This document shows positions 12,776-22,379 of a stretch of 64,000 nucleotides of DNA, piece by piece. The notes below the pieces were generated by a model. The model searched no databases, was not told the origin of the DNA, and saw only the letters and a list, made by a program, of their open reading frames with translations. Source of the stretch: Dermatemys mawii (lineage: Eukaryota; Chordata; Testudines; Dermatemydidae); assembly GCA_007922305.1 (NCBI GenBank), contig ML677348.1, forward strand, positions 19,080,699 to 19,144,698, written 5' to 3'. The position numbers and the translations under genes were made by a program. The stretch's first letter is position 1. Every line of letters begins with the position of its first letter.

Positions 12776-13255
12776 GGCAAAGGAAACTGTGGGAGGAGAA
12801 GGGACAGAGTTCTTGCTAAAATGAAGCAAGTAGATTAATACACAGTCCTGGGAAAGACAGAATGACAGAAGGATTCTTCTTGTTAAATGTTTACCATTTG
12901 AGTATTGCTACAAGTAAACATTTAATAGCATAGCAAGGGAGCTATTGTACTCCTTAGCTAACTAATAAACTCAGGCTGACTCCTCTCAGTCTCAATGGCG
13001 ACTTCCTCCTGCTGTGAGGAACTTTCCTCCCACTTTGCTGAAAAAAAATCTAAATAATCTCAGACAGTAAATTGGGCCACCCAATCAACACATCTGTGAG
13101 AGAATCACACAGCAATCTCCTTATTAGAAATTGGGCCCCATCCTGCAGGCAAAAGTGCTAAGACATCGACACCACTTCTGAGCTGGATCCATGACCTGCC
13201 TGAATGGCCAAAGCTAGTAGGAAATGTCTGTGGGCTCTTCCCTGATGGACATAGT
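12776..13255. other. Unannotated sequence
   Basis: No gene recognised. Confidence 0.45.
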
Positions 13256-13763
13256 CAATGGTACTGGGGTGGGAAAACTATGGCCCCCGGGCCACATCCA
13301 GCCTGCGGGCCCTTCCTGACCGGCCACTGAGCTCCTGCTCCTCCCCTGCTATCCCCCGCAGCCCCCGTGCACCGCGCCACCAGCGCTCTGGCCAGCCGCT
13401 ATGGCTGGGTAGCACTGCAGTGGCAGGGTTGGCTCCAGTGAGCCCTGAGTTTCTGCTGCTTTGAGTGGCTTGGTAAGGGGGCAGGGCTGCGAGATCCTGC
13501 AGGGCAGCATGTCTTGCTCCAGCGGGCCTGAGCAGTGTGGTAAGGGGGCTGGAGCCAGGCCGGGGCCAGGGCCTGGATAAAGGGCAGGGAGTCCCGGCCG
13601 TCTGTCAGGGGGCAGGGGTGTGGAGAGGGGTGGGAACAGTCAGGGGACAGGGAGCAGGGGAGCTTGAGTACGGGGTGAAGTTCTGGGGGGGGCATTTATG
13701 GACGGGGGGGTCTCAGGAGAGGGTGTTCAGGGGACAAGGAGCAGAGGGGCTTAGATGGGGGGT

Positions 13764-14573
13764 CGTTCCGCACCGCATCCAGGGACCATCTCTACGCGCT
13801 CGTGCTCCACACTCTTCATTTCCTTACCCTCGCGTCCCGCCCCGACACCAAGTGGCGGGACTACTTCCCACCGAGAGAGGGTGAGTGGCCCCGGTGGGCC
13901 AGCCTCTATTCCACCTTGATCCCACGGCCCACCGGGGATATTAGTTGGCGGCTCCTTCACGGAGCCGTGAGCACGGGCGTGCACCTGGCGCGGTTCACCC
14001 CCACGCCCCCAGACTGTCCCTTTTGCGGCGTGAGGGAGACCCTGGCGCACGCCTACCTCGAGTGCGCCAGGTTGCAGCCCCTTTTCCGGCTCCTCCAGAA
14101 CCTCCTGCTCAGGTTCTGGCTGCACTTCTCCCCGCACCTTTTTCTATTCGCACTCCCTATCCGTGGCCCCACAAAGTCGCGCGACCTCCTCGTCGACCTC
14201 CTCCTGGCCCTGGCTAAGCTGACCATCTATACCACCAGGAGGAGGATGTGGGACGAGGGGGAGTTCTGCGACTGTGGGGCCTACTTCCGGTCATCCCTGG
14301 TCTCACGCCTCCGGGCAGAGTTCCACTGGGCGGCGTCCACTGGCTCCCTCGACGGCTTTGAGGAGCAGTGGGCGCTGTGCGGGGTTCTCTGCTCGGTGTC
14401 CCCGTCCGGTTCCCTCGTTTTGAACCTTTGACCCCCACCCCCGTCCCTGTTTTCTCATTTGTTGTCCCAAGGAATTAGTTGAGCCCAGGTTCAGCGCCCC
14501 TCCCGCTTGGCTGGGGGAGGGGCTTTAGAAGTGGGCGGGCTTGCGCCCGCCCACATCCTGGGAATTCAATATT
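13764..14573 (+). mobile_element. 5'-truncated Tx1/L1-like non-LTR retrotransposon
   Basis: An 810-bp insertion bounded by a perfect 16-bp target duplication, ggcttagatggggggt, at 13748-13763 and 14574-14589. The sequence contains the C-terminal part of a LINE ORF2 followed by about 140 bp of 3' UTR ending 'gggaattcaatatt', with no poly(A) tail. The GC content is far above that of the window. The element sits inside, and so is younger than, the hAT element at 13264-14810. Confidence 0.85.
13766..14431 (+). pseudogene. C-terminal fragment of a LINE ORF2 protein (Tx1/L1 type)
   Basis: An open frame of about 221 codons, entered without a start codon because the element is 5'-truncated, runs uninterrupted to a TGA at 14429-14431. 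It contains WRLLHGAVSTG followed by a C-x2-C-x7-H-x4-C zinc-knuckle-like motif (CPFCGVRETLAHAYLEC). This layout is typical of the post-RT tail of Tx1-like and L1-like ORF2 proteins in fish, frogs and reptiles. The endonuclease and reverse transcriptase domains are absent. The intact frame over more than 650 bp suggests a fairly recent insertion. An R4-like or other LINE clade cannot be excluded without alignment. Confidence 0.75.
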
Positions 14574-14818
14574 GGCTTAGATGGGGGGTGTGGTCCCCAA
14601 AGGGGTGGTTGAGGTGGGGGGGTGTCTTGTAAGGGGGGTGATCAGAGGACAAGGAGCAGAGGAGGTTGGATTGGTTGAGACTTTTGAGGGGGGTGGTAAG
14701 TGGGCGGCGGTCGGATAGGGGGTGGGGCCAGGCTTCCCTACCCTACCTGGCCCTCCATACGATTTTTAACCTCGATGTGGCCCTCGGGCCAAAAGGTTTG
14801 CCCACACCTGCAATGGTA

Positions 14819-15230
14819 CAACTTCTCAGAGAGGCTAACACCATGAAACAGGTAGTAGGTCTTTTAGACTAAAATCCTTCCTTGATGATTAGGAGGCAGT
14901 GGGGAACTGACTTCAAAACCATCTAACCTCTGTAGATAAACTGGATCTGTCCAAATCCAGCTTCAAACCAGGATGTGGAATTAAACAGCAGTCGTATCAT
15001 GGATAAATGAAGAGAGAGGCAAGAGAAACTGAGCTTGACCCATCAACTGACTTTGACCACAGGGTACTAATATGCCCTGGAAGGATCAGACAGAATCACT
15101 CTAAGATAGCTTCATTCATTCATTTCTAGCAAGTCCCAAAAATTCATGAACAGCTGCCTGAACTTGCCTTCACACTCAAACTCTGACATATGTAGTCCCT
15201 CAGAGTTCAATCTAATCATCATTCCTATTT
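14819..15230. other. Unannotated sequence
   Basis: No clear feature. Its right part may belong to the LINE relic that resumes at 15933, because the LTR at 15236 is a later insertion. Confidence 0.4.
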
Positions 15231-15235
15231 GTCAC

Positions 15236-15927
15236 TGTAGTAGGGCGGCTGCCCTACTCCAGCACAGCAGGAGTTAAATGCAGCCCTGGAGAGGGCTGCA
15301 GCTGGGAAGAGAAGTGAGAGCAGCTGAGTGTCTAGCTGACCACAGATGTAGCCAGCTCAATCAGGGCCCAACTGGCCCTGATAAGAAGGCTGTGACCAGG
15401 AGCTGGGAGGAATCTCTCTTCAGCATTGGAGGGAGAATGACCTGGCTGCCTGAGAGCAAGGTATCTGAAGCAGAGCAGAGCAGAGCAGAGCAGTGCTGGG
15501 GAATAGGGCAAGGGAACTGGGGAGCTCTGGTAAACACCCAGGCTGCAGGCCTTGGTGAAGGTCTACAGAGATACTGGGGTTACAGAGGTGCAACCCAGGA
15601 TTAGGCAGAGGCAGTTGGTCCAACCTCCTTGCCAATGATGAGTGGCCATTACACACTGCAGTCTGCCCCAGTGGGTGGGGGCTAGATGATGACTGGCAGT
15701 AGCCACTGTGGCAAGGTGGGTTTTGAGGGTTCTGGGTTCCCCTGGGAGTGAGGGAATACAGCTGGGGCAGAACCCCAGGGCAAAGGGCACTGGGGTCCGG
15801 GAGGGACACGGGGGCCAGCAGTAGGCAAGACACTGGCCTGCAGAGGATGCTCCAAATGCTGAAACAGCTAATTCCCAAGATGACCAACAGGAGGTGCCAC
15901 ACTGGTGAGAGTCTTCGCATCGCTACA
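15236..15927 (+). mobile_element. Solo LTR with 5-bp target duplication
   Basis: A 692-bp unit beginning TGTAGTAGGGC and ending GCATCGCTACA, flanked by a perfect gtcac duplication (15231-15235, 15928-15932). On the plus strand 'caatcagggcccaactgg' and the TATA-like 'ctgataagaagg' lie about 130-160 bp from the start, consistent with a U3 promoter. No internal retroviral sequence adjoins it. It interrupts an older LINE relic. The copy at 17371-17784 is the same family. Confidence 0.84.
15470..15493 (+). repeat. (GCAGA)n pentanucleotide repeat
   Basis: About five tandem units of gcaga/agcag inside the LTR at 15236. Confidence 0.9.
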
Positions 15928-15932
15928 GTCAC

Positions 15933-16140
15933 TTATGTCCAGCCCTCAGTAAATGCACTTGGACAGTATGGGATGAGATGTCAACATTATGCTCATGACA
16001 CTATTTTTTTAACCTCACACTGACATCAGTCTCTCAGATCAGTGTCCAGGGAAGATTCCAGACTGGATGAGGACCAAATATCTGAAATTAAATCCTGGAA
16101 AGACCACAGCTATGCTAATTGCAAGAGGCAATTGCTTTGA
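15933..16140 (+). pseudogene. Decayed LINE reverse transcriptase fragment (L2/CR1-like)
   Basis: Two adjacent reading frames resemble the core of a LINE reverse transcriptase. The first reads MRCQHYAHDTIF, recognisable as the catalytic YADD box with the first Asp changed to His (YAHD at 15988-15999). About 60 bases further, WMRTKYLKLNPGKTTAMLI matches the conserved 'W...L.LN..KT....' block that follows the catalytic box in L2/L3/CR1-type elements. Frame changes between them and the lost Asp mark it as dead. The LTR at 15236-15927 lies immediately upstream, so the 5' part may continue before 15231. Exact LINE clade not determined. Confidence 0.6.
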
Positions 16141-16844
16141 GGGACAGCTAAGCACCAAACTACTGCCTTAGTAAGGGCATATGCTCTCTGGCAGTTAAGA
16201 GAGCACACAGATTTGTGATCCATGGTGGCCTTCACACTGATCCTGGAGAATCAAATAATAGGAGAATCAAACAACAGCAATCCCAGAAGTATCTTCAAAA
16301 ATTCACCTTTAGCTAGCAAGAAGATACTGTCTGTTCATCCCAAATGAGGTCCTGGGTCAGGCGCAAAAGAGACTGAGGTGGTGGACTGAGACCAAGGTTA
16401 GAGAGGGAGGCTATAATAGGAAGGGAGCCCAGAGTCAGGGGGAAACCCAGACAATGAGAAGGAAAGGATGGAGGTCTCTGGTGCTAAGGTATGGGACCGA
16501 AGGAATGACCAAAACTTCTGTCTTCTAAATGGTAGACTATTAATATTAGGATTCAGATGGCATTAGTTTCCCCACATTTTTAATTTAGCCATGTATTTGT
16601 ATAAATTATTTGCCCTTTCTTAATTATTGTAAATACTAGGGCAAAATCTCATGATTTATTGCTTGAAAACAAAGTTACATTCAAAAGCCCCATATTTCCA
16701 GGCAGACACTCAGCTGTATAAGCTAGTCAAAATGGCCAAGGGCCATCAGTGGTACTAGGGCCACTATGGGACCCCGCAGAGTTGGGCTACCTGGCTCCAA
16801 CTCTGCGATAGCTTTTCAGATCAATTCAGATGGGCACACGCTGG
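16141..16844. other. Unannotated sequence downstream of the LINE relic
   Basis: May include further LINE remains but nothing identifiable. No gene seen. Confidence 0.4.
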
Positions 16845-16846
16845 CT

Positions 16847-17125
16847 ATGTCTACGGTGGCACTTTTGTTGTTAAAACTTTTGTTGCTCTGGGGTGTGGAA
16901 AAAACACACCTCCCTGAACGACAAATAGTTTTAATGACAAAAAGCACCAGTGAGGACAGCAATTCATCAGTGGGAGACATTCTCCCACCTAAAAAGCTAC
17001 CGCCCCCTTGTTGGGGGTGGTTTTATTTTGTCATCAGGAGAGCTCTGTCCCAGCAGCAAAGAGTGGCGACACAGCATAGCCTACAACAGCATGGCTGTAG
17101 CTGCACCCTTGTAAGATGTGTACTG
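16847..17125. mobile_element. MITE with 'ggctatgtctac' inverted ends
   Basis: Left end ggctatgtctacggtgg and right end gtactgtagacacagc are inverted repeats. The 'atgtctaca' terminus is shared with the short elements at 4338 and 46973. The flanks show only gct on each side, so the superfamily is uncertain. No coding capacity. Confidence 0.5.
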
Positions 17126-17370
17126 TAGACACAGCTTCTGCTGTTAGTTCAGGTCCTGGACCTGGCCACATCTGGGAGCACAGTTTGAAAATGCTGGGAG
17201 GGTGGGAAGTGAGGGTGTGCTGAACATCTGGTCTATATTCTCTAAAAGTTTCTCTTGGTTCTAGTACTAGAGTAGTTCAACTGATAAATAGCTACCGGAG
17301 CACTGTGTAGACAGGACTTAAGGCAGCTGCTACCATTTTAAACACTGGGTGTTTAAACTCCAGGTTGGCA

Positions 17371-17784
17371 ACTCCCCAGGCTGCAGGGCCTAGTCTGAGG
17401 CCTAGAAGGGGTACTGGGGTTGCAGGGGGCAGCCCACTGGTAGGCTGAGGCAGCAGGTCAACCCTCCTTGCCTATGATGACTGGCTTATACAGATTGTAG
17501 TCGGCCCCAGTGAAAGGGGGCTTGATGGTGACTGGCAGTAGCCCATAGGCTGAGGCAAGGTGGGGATAGTGGGTGGGAGTTCCCTGGGCAGGGGAGACCC
17601 AGTGATACTGTGGGTGTACTGCAGGGGTACAGCACCCCAGGTAAGAGGGCACCAGGGTCCAGGAGGGACATGGGGCTAGTGGCAAGCGGGACATCGGCCT
17701 GCAGAGGGCACTCTGAGGCTGGAAACGCTAATTCCCTGGACGATCAGCAGGAGGCGGCACAGGGTGAGTCACCGTACTGCTACA
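17371..17784 (+). mobile_element. 5'-truncated copy of the 15236 LTR family
   Basis: From 'cccaggctgcagggcc' to the terminal ctgctaca this 414-bp segment tracks the 3' 400 bp of the LTR at 15236-15927. Shared landmarks are 'tactggggttgcag', 'gatggtgactggcagtagc', 'ccagggtccaggagggac' and 'cctgcagagg'. The 5' part, including the promoter boxes, is missing, and no 5-bp duplication can be seen. Confidence 0.75.
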
Positions 17785-18240
17785 CCCTGCAGGAAGTAGG
17801 CCTATACAGTTCAGTGCCAGCACCCTGTCTGTCTTAGTACTTAGCTACTGACAAAGCTGGAGCTAGCATAGGCCAGGTCTGTAGGGGAAGGGCATGTTTG
17901 TGGCATAGTTCAACGCTGTCTAAGCTGGGGTCCCATATTCAACTGGAATGAAGAAATAGAAAAGATAGTTCACTGAAATGAGAAAAGTAGTGACAGACAA
18001 TAACATCTCTCCCTATGCAAAGATCACTTGTCACACTTCCCTCCTAACACATATAAGAACACTGGCTCAAGCAATAGCACCTATTTTAAAAATAAGGCAT
18101 CTACAGTTTGGTGCCAAGAAGAATTTGAGAATTAAAATCTGGGACTGTTCCCATCACCATGCCCAAGAGTCAAACAAATATTTCCCAGTCTATTCACTGC
18201 AAGCAGCCTCTGCTCATCACTTATAATTCTCTTGTCAGCA
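17785..18240. other. Unannotated sequence
   Basis: No gene recognised. Confidence 0.4.
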
Positions 18241-18249
18241 AAATGCTGT

Positions 18250-18770
18250 TTTTTTCAGGGATCAGAAATGTAGTGGAAACTGTTTTCAATGGAAAATTGG
18301 ATTTTCAACTAAATTAAGTTTTTCATTAAAAGAATCTGCTTTCTATGGAAAATTTCAACTTTTCATGCAACATCCAATACATTTTCACATTTTGTCCGAA
18401 AACTGAAAATTTCAAATTGAAATGCCACCACAGTACCTCATGGATATTGTAGTTCTGGTGCCTCATGTCCCCATTCTCCTCTATGGGCTGGGCTATTCAG
18501 CCACACTACATCTCCCATGATGCACTGTAGCAAGGGACTCCATGGGCAGTGTGACTTCAGCAAGAAAGTAGACCCATAACTCATCATGGGAGATATAATC
18601 TGCTGAGGAGCCCAACCCATGGAGGAGAATGGGTACATGATGCATTCAAATGACAACTTCCATGGGGCACTGCAGCCCTCAGTTCCTGGCAGAAAATGTT
18701 CAGGTTTTGATTGTTCACTGAAAAAGTAGAATTTTTTTCCACAGAATTTTTTTTTTTTTCCAGCTAGCGC
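18250..18770. repeat. Long imperfect inverted repeat (palindromic MITE-like unit)
   Basis: The segment around 18456-18493 ('cctcatgtccccattctcc...gggctgggc') is an inverted copy of 18608-18645 ('agcccaacccatggaggag...gggtacatgatgc'). The inner arms 'catctcccatgatgc' and 'catcatgggagat' also pair. The outer parts are 'gaaaatttc'-rich, as in a fragment at 50045-50150. Likely a foldback DNA element; ends and duplication not defined. Confidence 0.55.
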
Positions 18771-20610
18771 TAGATGTTATGGTAAAACCACCATGTAAAT
18801 GATGAGCTGTTTGCCATTCCCATCCTCTCCTTATTTCTGCATTCCAACTCCCTCCTTGCCCTCTGTAGCTCAGTTCAGATTTACATCTCCAACTGAACCA
18901 TTACTGAGATCCCACTGTGAGGTTCAGCTTGAAAGTCAAGTGAATTGCTTCACAGCTAGCATTTTGCTGCACTGCTAGCTTCTCCTTAGAAAACCTGAGC
19001 CAGCAGACCCAATCCTAGGATTAATTCTAGATCTGGGTTTTATATATTGTAGCATAGTTCTTTGCCTTTCCACCACAGGACTTCACTTCTTATGCCAACT
19101 GCAATGTCACAAGGAATCCAATGTAGTTTAACCAGCCTTTTAAGTTTCCCTCAGAGATTATTTAGATGTCATGTGAATTTTAAAGATGTAATAAGCAAAA
19201 ATCTTCTGTCTGTCTAGTTTTATGACTGTATATTTTAAAATGAAAATGTCCAGCACGGTTACAGGGTAACAGTATATAGGCCTGAGGCGTCAGATGGTTA
19301 GAAAGCCATATTCATGTGTGTACAGATGTAATTCACTGTCACCACACAGCAGTTCAAAGTAGCAGGCTGGTACTAATTACTGTGCTCTTAATGACTTCAT
19401 CCATCAAACCATAACATGTTCTATAATTATACAGCACAGCCATATGACAACCGAATGCCAGCCACTATTTCACAAGGGGCAGTTACACAGCAAAATTCCC
19501 CATTAATTGCAAGCAGAAAACTTATTACTTAGATTCTGTTACTTTCCATAAGAATGTGGAGCCAAGACATTTAGGTTTTAAAAAGGGAGTGGACTATTAC
19601 AGTAACTTTTGCATCTGAATGTCAGAGGCTTTTTTCACTGAATAATCAGCACTTTCTATACAGAGTTGGATGGAGCAGCACTTCAAAATTTGAAAGCCAA
19701 CATTTAGGCCCCTTCAAAAGAAATATATTGAAGGCCCGATGGGACCTTCATTCTCAGCCACTGAATGAGAGCAGTGCTGAAAAGCACTTTTTCAGTGAGC
19801 GCCCCTGTAGGAATTCAGTATCAGGCAGATCAAGAGCTGCTGAAGCCATTTGGCCACACCAGGACGGGCATGATACCTGTACCATTTTGGAAAGAAAAGG
19901 GTGCAGCACGTGCTTTCCTCTGCACTCTCAAATTCAGCTTGTGCAGAGAAGCAGGGTGTGGCCCGAAGATCCCTCAAAGCCTTCTGCAACCCCTTTGGAG
20001 AGGCCAGCACTTATAGCAGCTCTAATCCCGAGCTGCCTTTCACTTCTTGAGCAACCTGATGTATTGCTTTAAACAATGTTTTAAGAGAATCTGGACCATA
20101 AATAGTGAACCCCAACAGCACTGACTTTTAAAACTACGGACAAGATCTAACACATCAGAAAGCAACATATGTCCCCAGACAAACGAGCCGCGGTGTTCAG
20201 ATTGAGTGGATGTCCTACAACAATCACCTGCAGGTATTGTAGCAAAGTTGGTTGCCAGTTCAAGCATTTTTATCAATTAATTACCAACATATTTTACCAG
20301 GAAGCTAGTGAAATGTAAGCCACTTGACCAGGATAGCTAATTCTTCCCCCCCTCCCAGACTTCTTATTCAGAGGTGCAGATTATTCTCTTGATTAAGTTT
20401 TCAAAGCAGTGGTTCAGAAAGAACCAAATCACACACAGTTTTAACTGTGCTAAGTAACTATTTACTTTGGGAAACAATAGGCTTTATTTTCTTTTAGCAA
20501 AATTGTAAATAGTTTATCATTCTTGTTCCCATGAGCTCTTCCTATTTCTTAAGACTTGCAGTAGTCAACTGTCAAAGTAAAACCTGCAATTATTAAACAA
20601 CAAAAGAAAT
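18771..20610. other. Unannotated sequence
   Basis: About 1.8 kb with no recognised gene or repeat. The short overlapping frames at 19728-20072 have no domain I recognise. Confidence 0.45.
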
Positions 20611-20611
20611 A

Positions 20612-20945
20612 GTTACTTATTCCAACTGTGGTTCTTTGAGATATGATGCAAACGTATTCCATTAGGTGTGTGCATGCCCAGCGCACCAGACCTGGAGAAC
20701 TTTGCCTAGCAATACCTGCAGAGGAACAGTGATCATGTTTGGCCCCACCCCCGGCTCTATAAAGCAGTGCAGCCCTAAAGCCCCCCGTTCCCTCACATTG
20801 AACACCCCCAGTATACTCCGATGCAAAAGGGACAGAGGGCGGGTCATGGAATACACGTCTGCATCTCATCTCAAAGAACCACAGTTTCAGTAAATAACCG
20901 TTTCTTCTTTGAGTAGATGCAGCTGTGTATTCCACTTAGGTGACT
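20612..20945 (-). repeat. DIRS 3'-side inverted terminal repeat and internal complementary region
   Basis: The outer end (20612-20670) contains 'tgtggttctttgagat' and 'gtattccattaggtg'. At 20848-20900 the complement reappears ('ggaatacacgtctgcatctc', 'tcaaagaaccacag'), and at 20906-20942 the forward motif returns ('ttctttgagtagatgcag', 'gtattccacttagg'). This alternation of a terminal motif and its complement fits the ITR plus internal complementary region that DIRS elements use to rebuild their ends. A TATA-like 'ctataaag' lies at 20757-20764. Confidence 0.65.
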
Positions 20946-21059
20946 CAGAAGGAGTACTACAAGGGCGTGAAGTTCAGAGTTTATTTAAACAAGGATTTCA
21001 GGACCACCCTCCTAAAACCTGCATCCACTTTGGAAGATGCGGTAATGACATAATGGTTC

Positions 21060-22040
21060 ATAAATGTACATATGAATGACTATGAAACAGCCCTGCAACT
21101 GTCCAGTACTGAGATGTCACTATTGATGTCGCTTGTGCTCTTGTAGAATGAGCTCACACCCGCTGAGGAGGTGTAGACAAAGCTATTTCTTATGCAGTCT
21201 TGATAAAGGATGTTATTCACTGAGCGATCATCTGTGAAGAGACTACTTGACCTCCATCTGATCTGCATATGACACAAACAGAAGAGGCAAAACATGAAAT
21301 GGTTTAATCCTGGCTTGAAGGCTAGACATCACATGACATTTAATGTATGGAGATGCTGCTCCTCCAGAGATGAATGCGGCTTAGGAAATAACACAGGGAA
21401 ATATACTGCCTGGTTTGAATGAAACTGACAAACCACTTTAGACAAAAATTTGGAGTGTGGTCGTAAAGTCATTTTGTATTTGTAGAACTGTGTATAAGGA
21501 GATTCTGCCATCAGAACATGCAACTCACACACTTATCACTATCAGGAACACAGTCTGACACAAAAGCAGAAAGGGACAAGATGCCAGGGGCTTGAATGGG
21601 TGTTCCATTAAAGCCATTAGGACCATGTTAAGGTTCCATTAAGGAACCAGCTCTCAGATTGGAGTATGGATACAAAGAAGCCCTTTTAAGAATCTTGTTA
21701 CCATGATACTGGAGAAGACTGAACTTCCCTGAATGGGAGCATGAAACATTGATATCGTTGCCAGATGCACTATCAATGAGCTAAGTGCAAGTCCCGATGA
21801 CAGAAGGTGCAGCAAGTACACCAAGATATCCTGGATAGAAGCCAGCATCAGCTGAATTGCGTGGGCCAATGACCACACTGAAAGCTGCTTCCATTTAAAT
21901 GAATTGGCCATGCTGGTAGAGGGCTTTCTACTGCTGAGTAGGACCTGGTGAACAGCCACTGAACAGTGCTTTATTTAGTCATGAAGCAGCCATGCTGTAA
22001 AATGCAAGGAACTTAGCATGGTATGCAAGGTGAAGCCAAG
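21060..22040 (-). pseudogene. DIRS tyrosine recombinase (YR) relic
   Basis: Three minus-strand blocks in order resemble the DIRS recombinase. At 21654-21959 is an N-terminal core-binding-like segment (QDILVYLLHLLSSGLALSS, then HLATISMFHAPI and FLKGLL). At 21329-21532 is the segment after the first catalytic Arg (VCELHVLM, then LRPHSKFLSKVV and FPKPHSS). At 21080-21295 is a C-terminal segment ending FVYTSSAGVSSFYKSTS. In family members an Arg-Arg pair precedes V-x-E-L; here the codon before VCEL is a TAA stop, so the first catalytic Arg is lost. The blocks lie in different frames and cannot make one protein. In a live element this enzyme joins the circular cDNA to the genome. Confidence 0.72.
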
Positions 22041-22379
22041 ATTATGACTGAGTATGTTGGGATGGAGAGAAATTGGTATGAGAGGCTGAATTGACAGTGT
22101 CAGAAAGTTGGAGAATCAGCACTGCCTCAGCCATGCTGGGCCAGTGTGAATGAGCATGGCCCAATCCGCCTTCAGCTTGAGGATGACCTGTGAGATGATT
22201 GCGGGGAAAGGTCTACAGGAGAGCCCACTACCAGCAGAGCTGGAAAGCTTTGGACAGGGAGGCTGGACTGAGGCCCTCTCGAGAGCAAAACAGGTTTCAT
22301 TTCCTGTTGTCCTTCACAGCAACCAGATCAATCATTGGAATTCCCCAAATAATGAAGATGAGCCAAAGGACACTTGTCT

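Larger units (their letters stand above)
13264..14810. mobile_element. hAT-type DNA transposon split by a LINE
   Basis: Left end ctggggtgggaaaactatgg and right end aggtttgcccacacctg form terminal inverted repeats, with matching subterminal 'ggcccccgggccacat' and 'gatgtggccctcgggcc'. A perfect 8-bp duplication caatggta flanks it (13256-13263, 14811-14818). The interior is very G-rich with degenerate direct repeats ('gacaaggagcagagg...ttagatgggg'). After removal of the 810-bp LINE plus one TSD copy the transposon is about 720 bp, with no transposase frame, so it is non-autonomous. Confidence 0.88.

Noticed and set aside
13751..14137. 128-codon minus-strand frame
   Set aside because: Antisense shadow of the GC-rich LINE ORF2 tail on the plus strand.
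20666..20935. Frames on both strands at the left end of the DIRS element, 128 codons on the minus strand
   Set aside because: They arise from the self-complementary terminal region of the DIRS element and match no DIRS protein.
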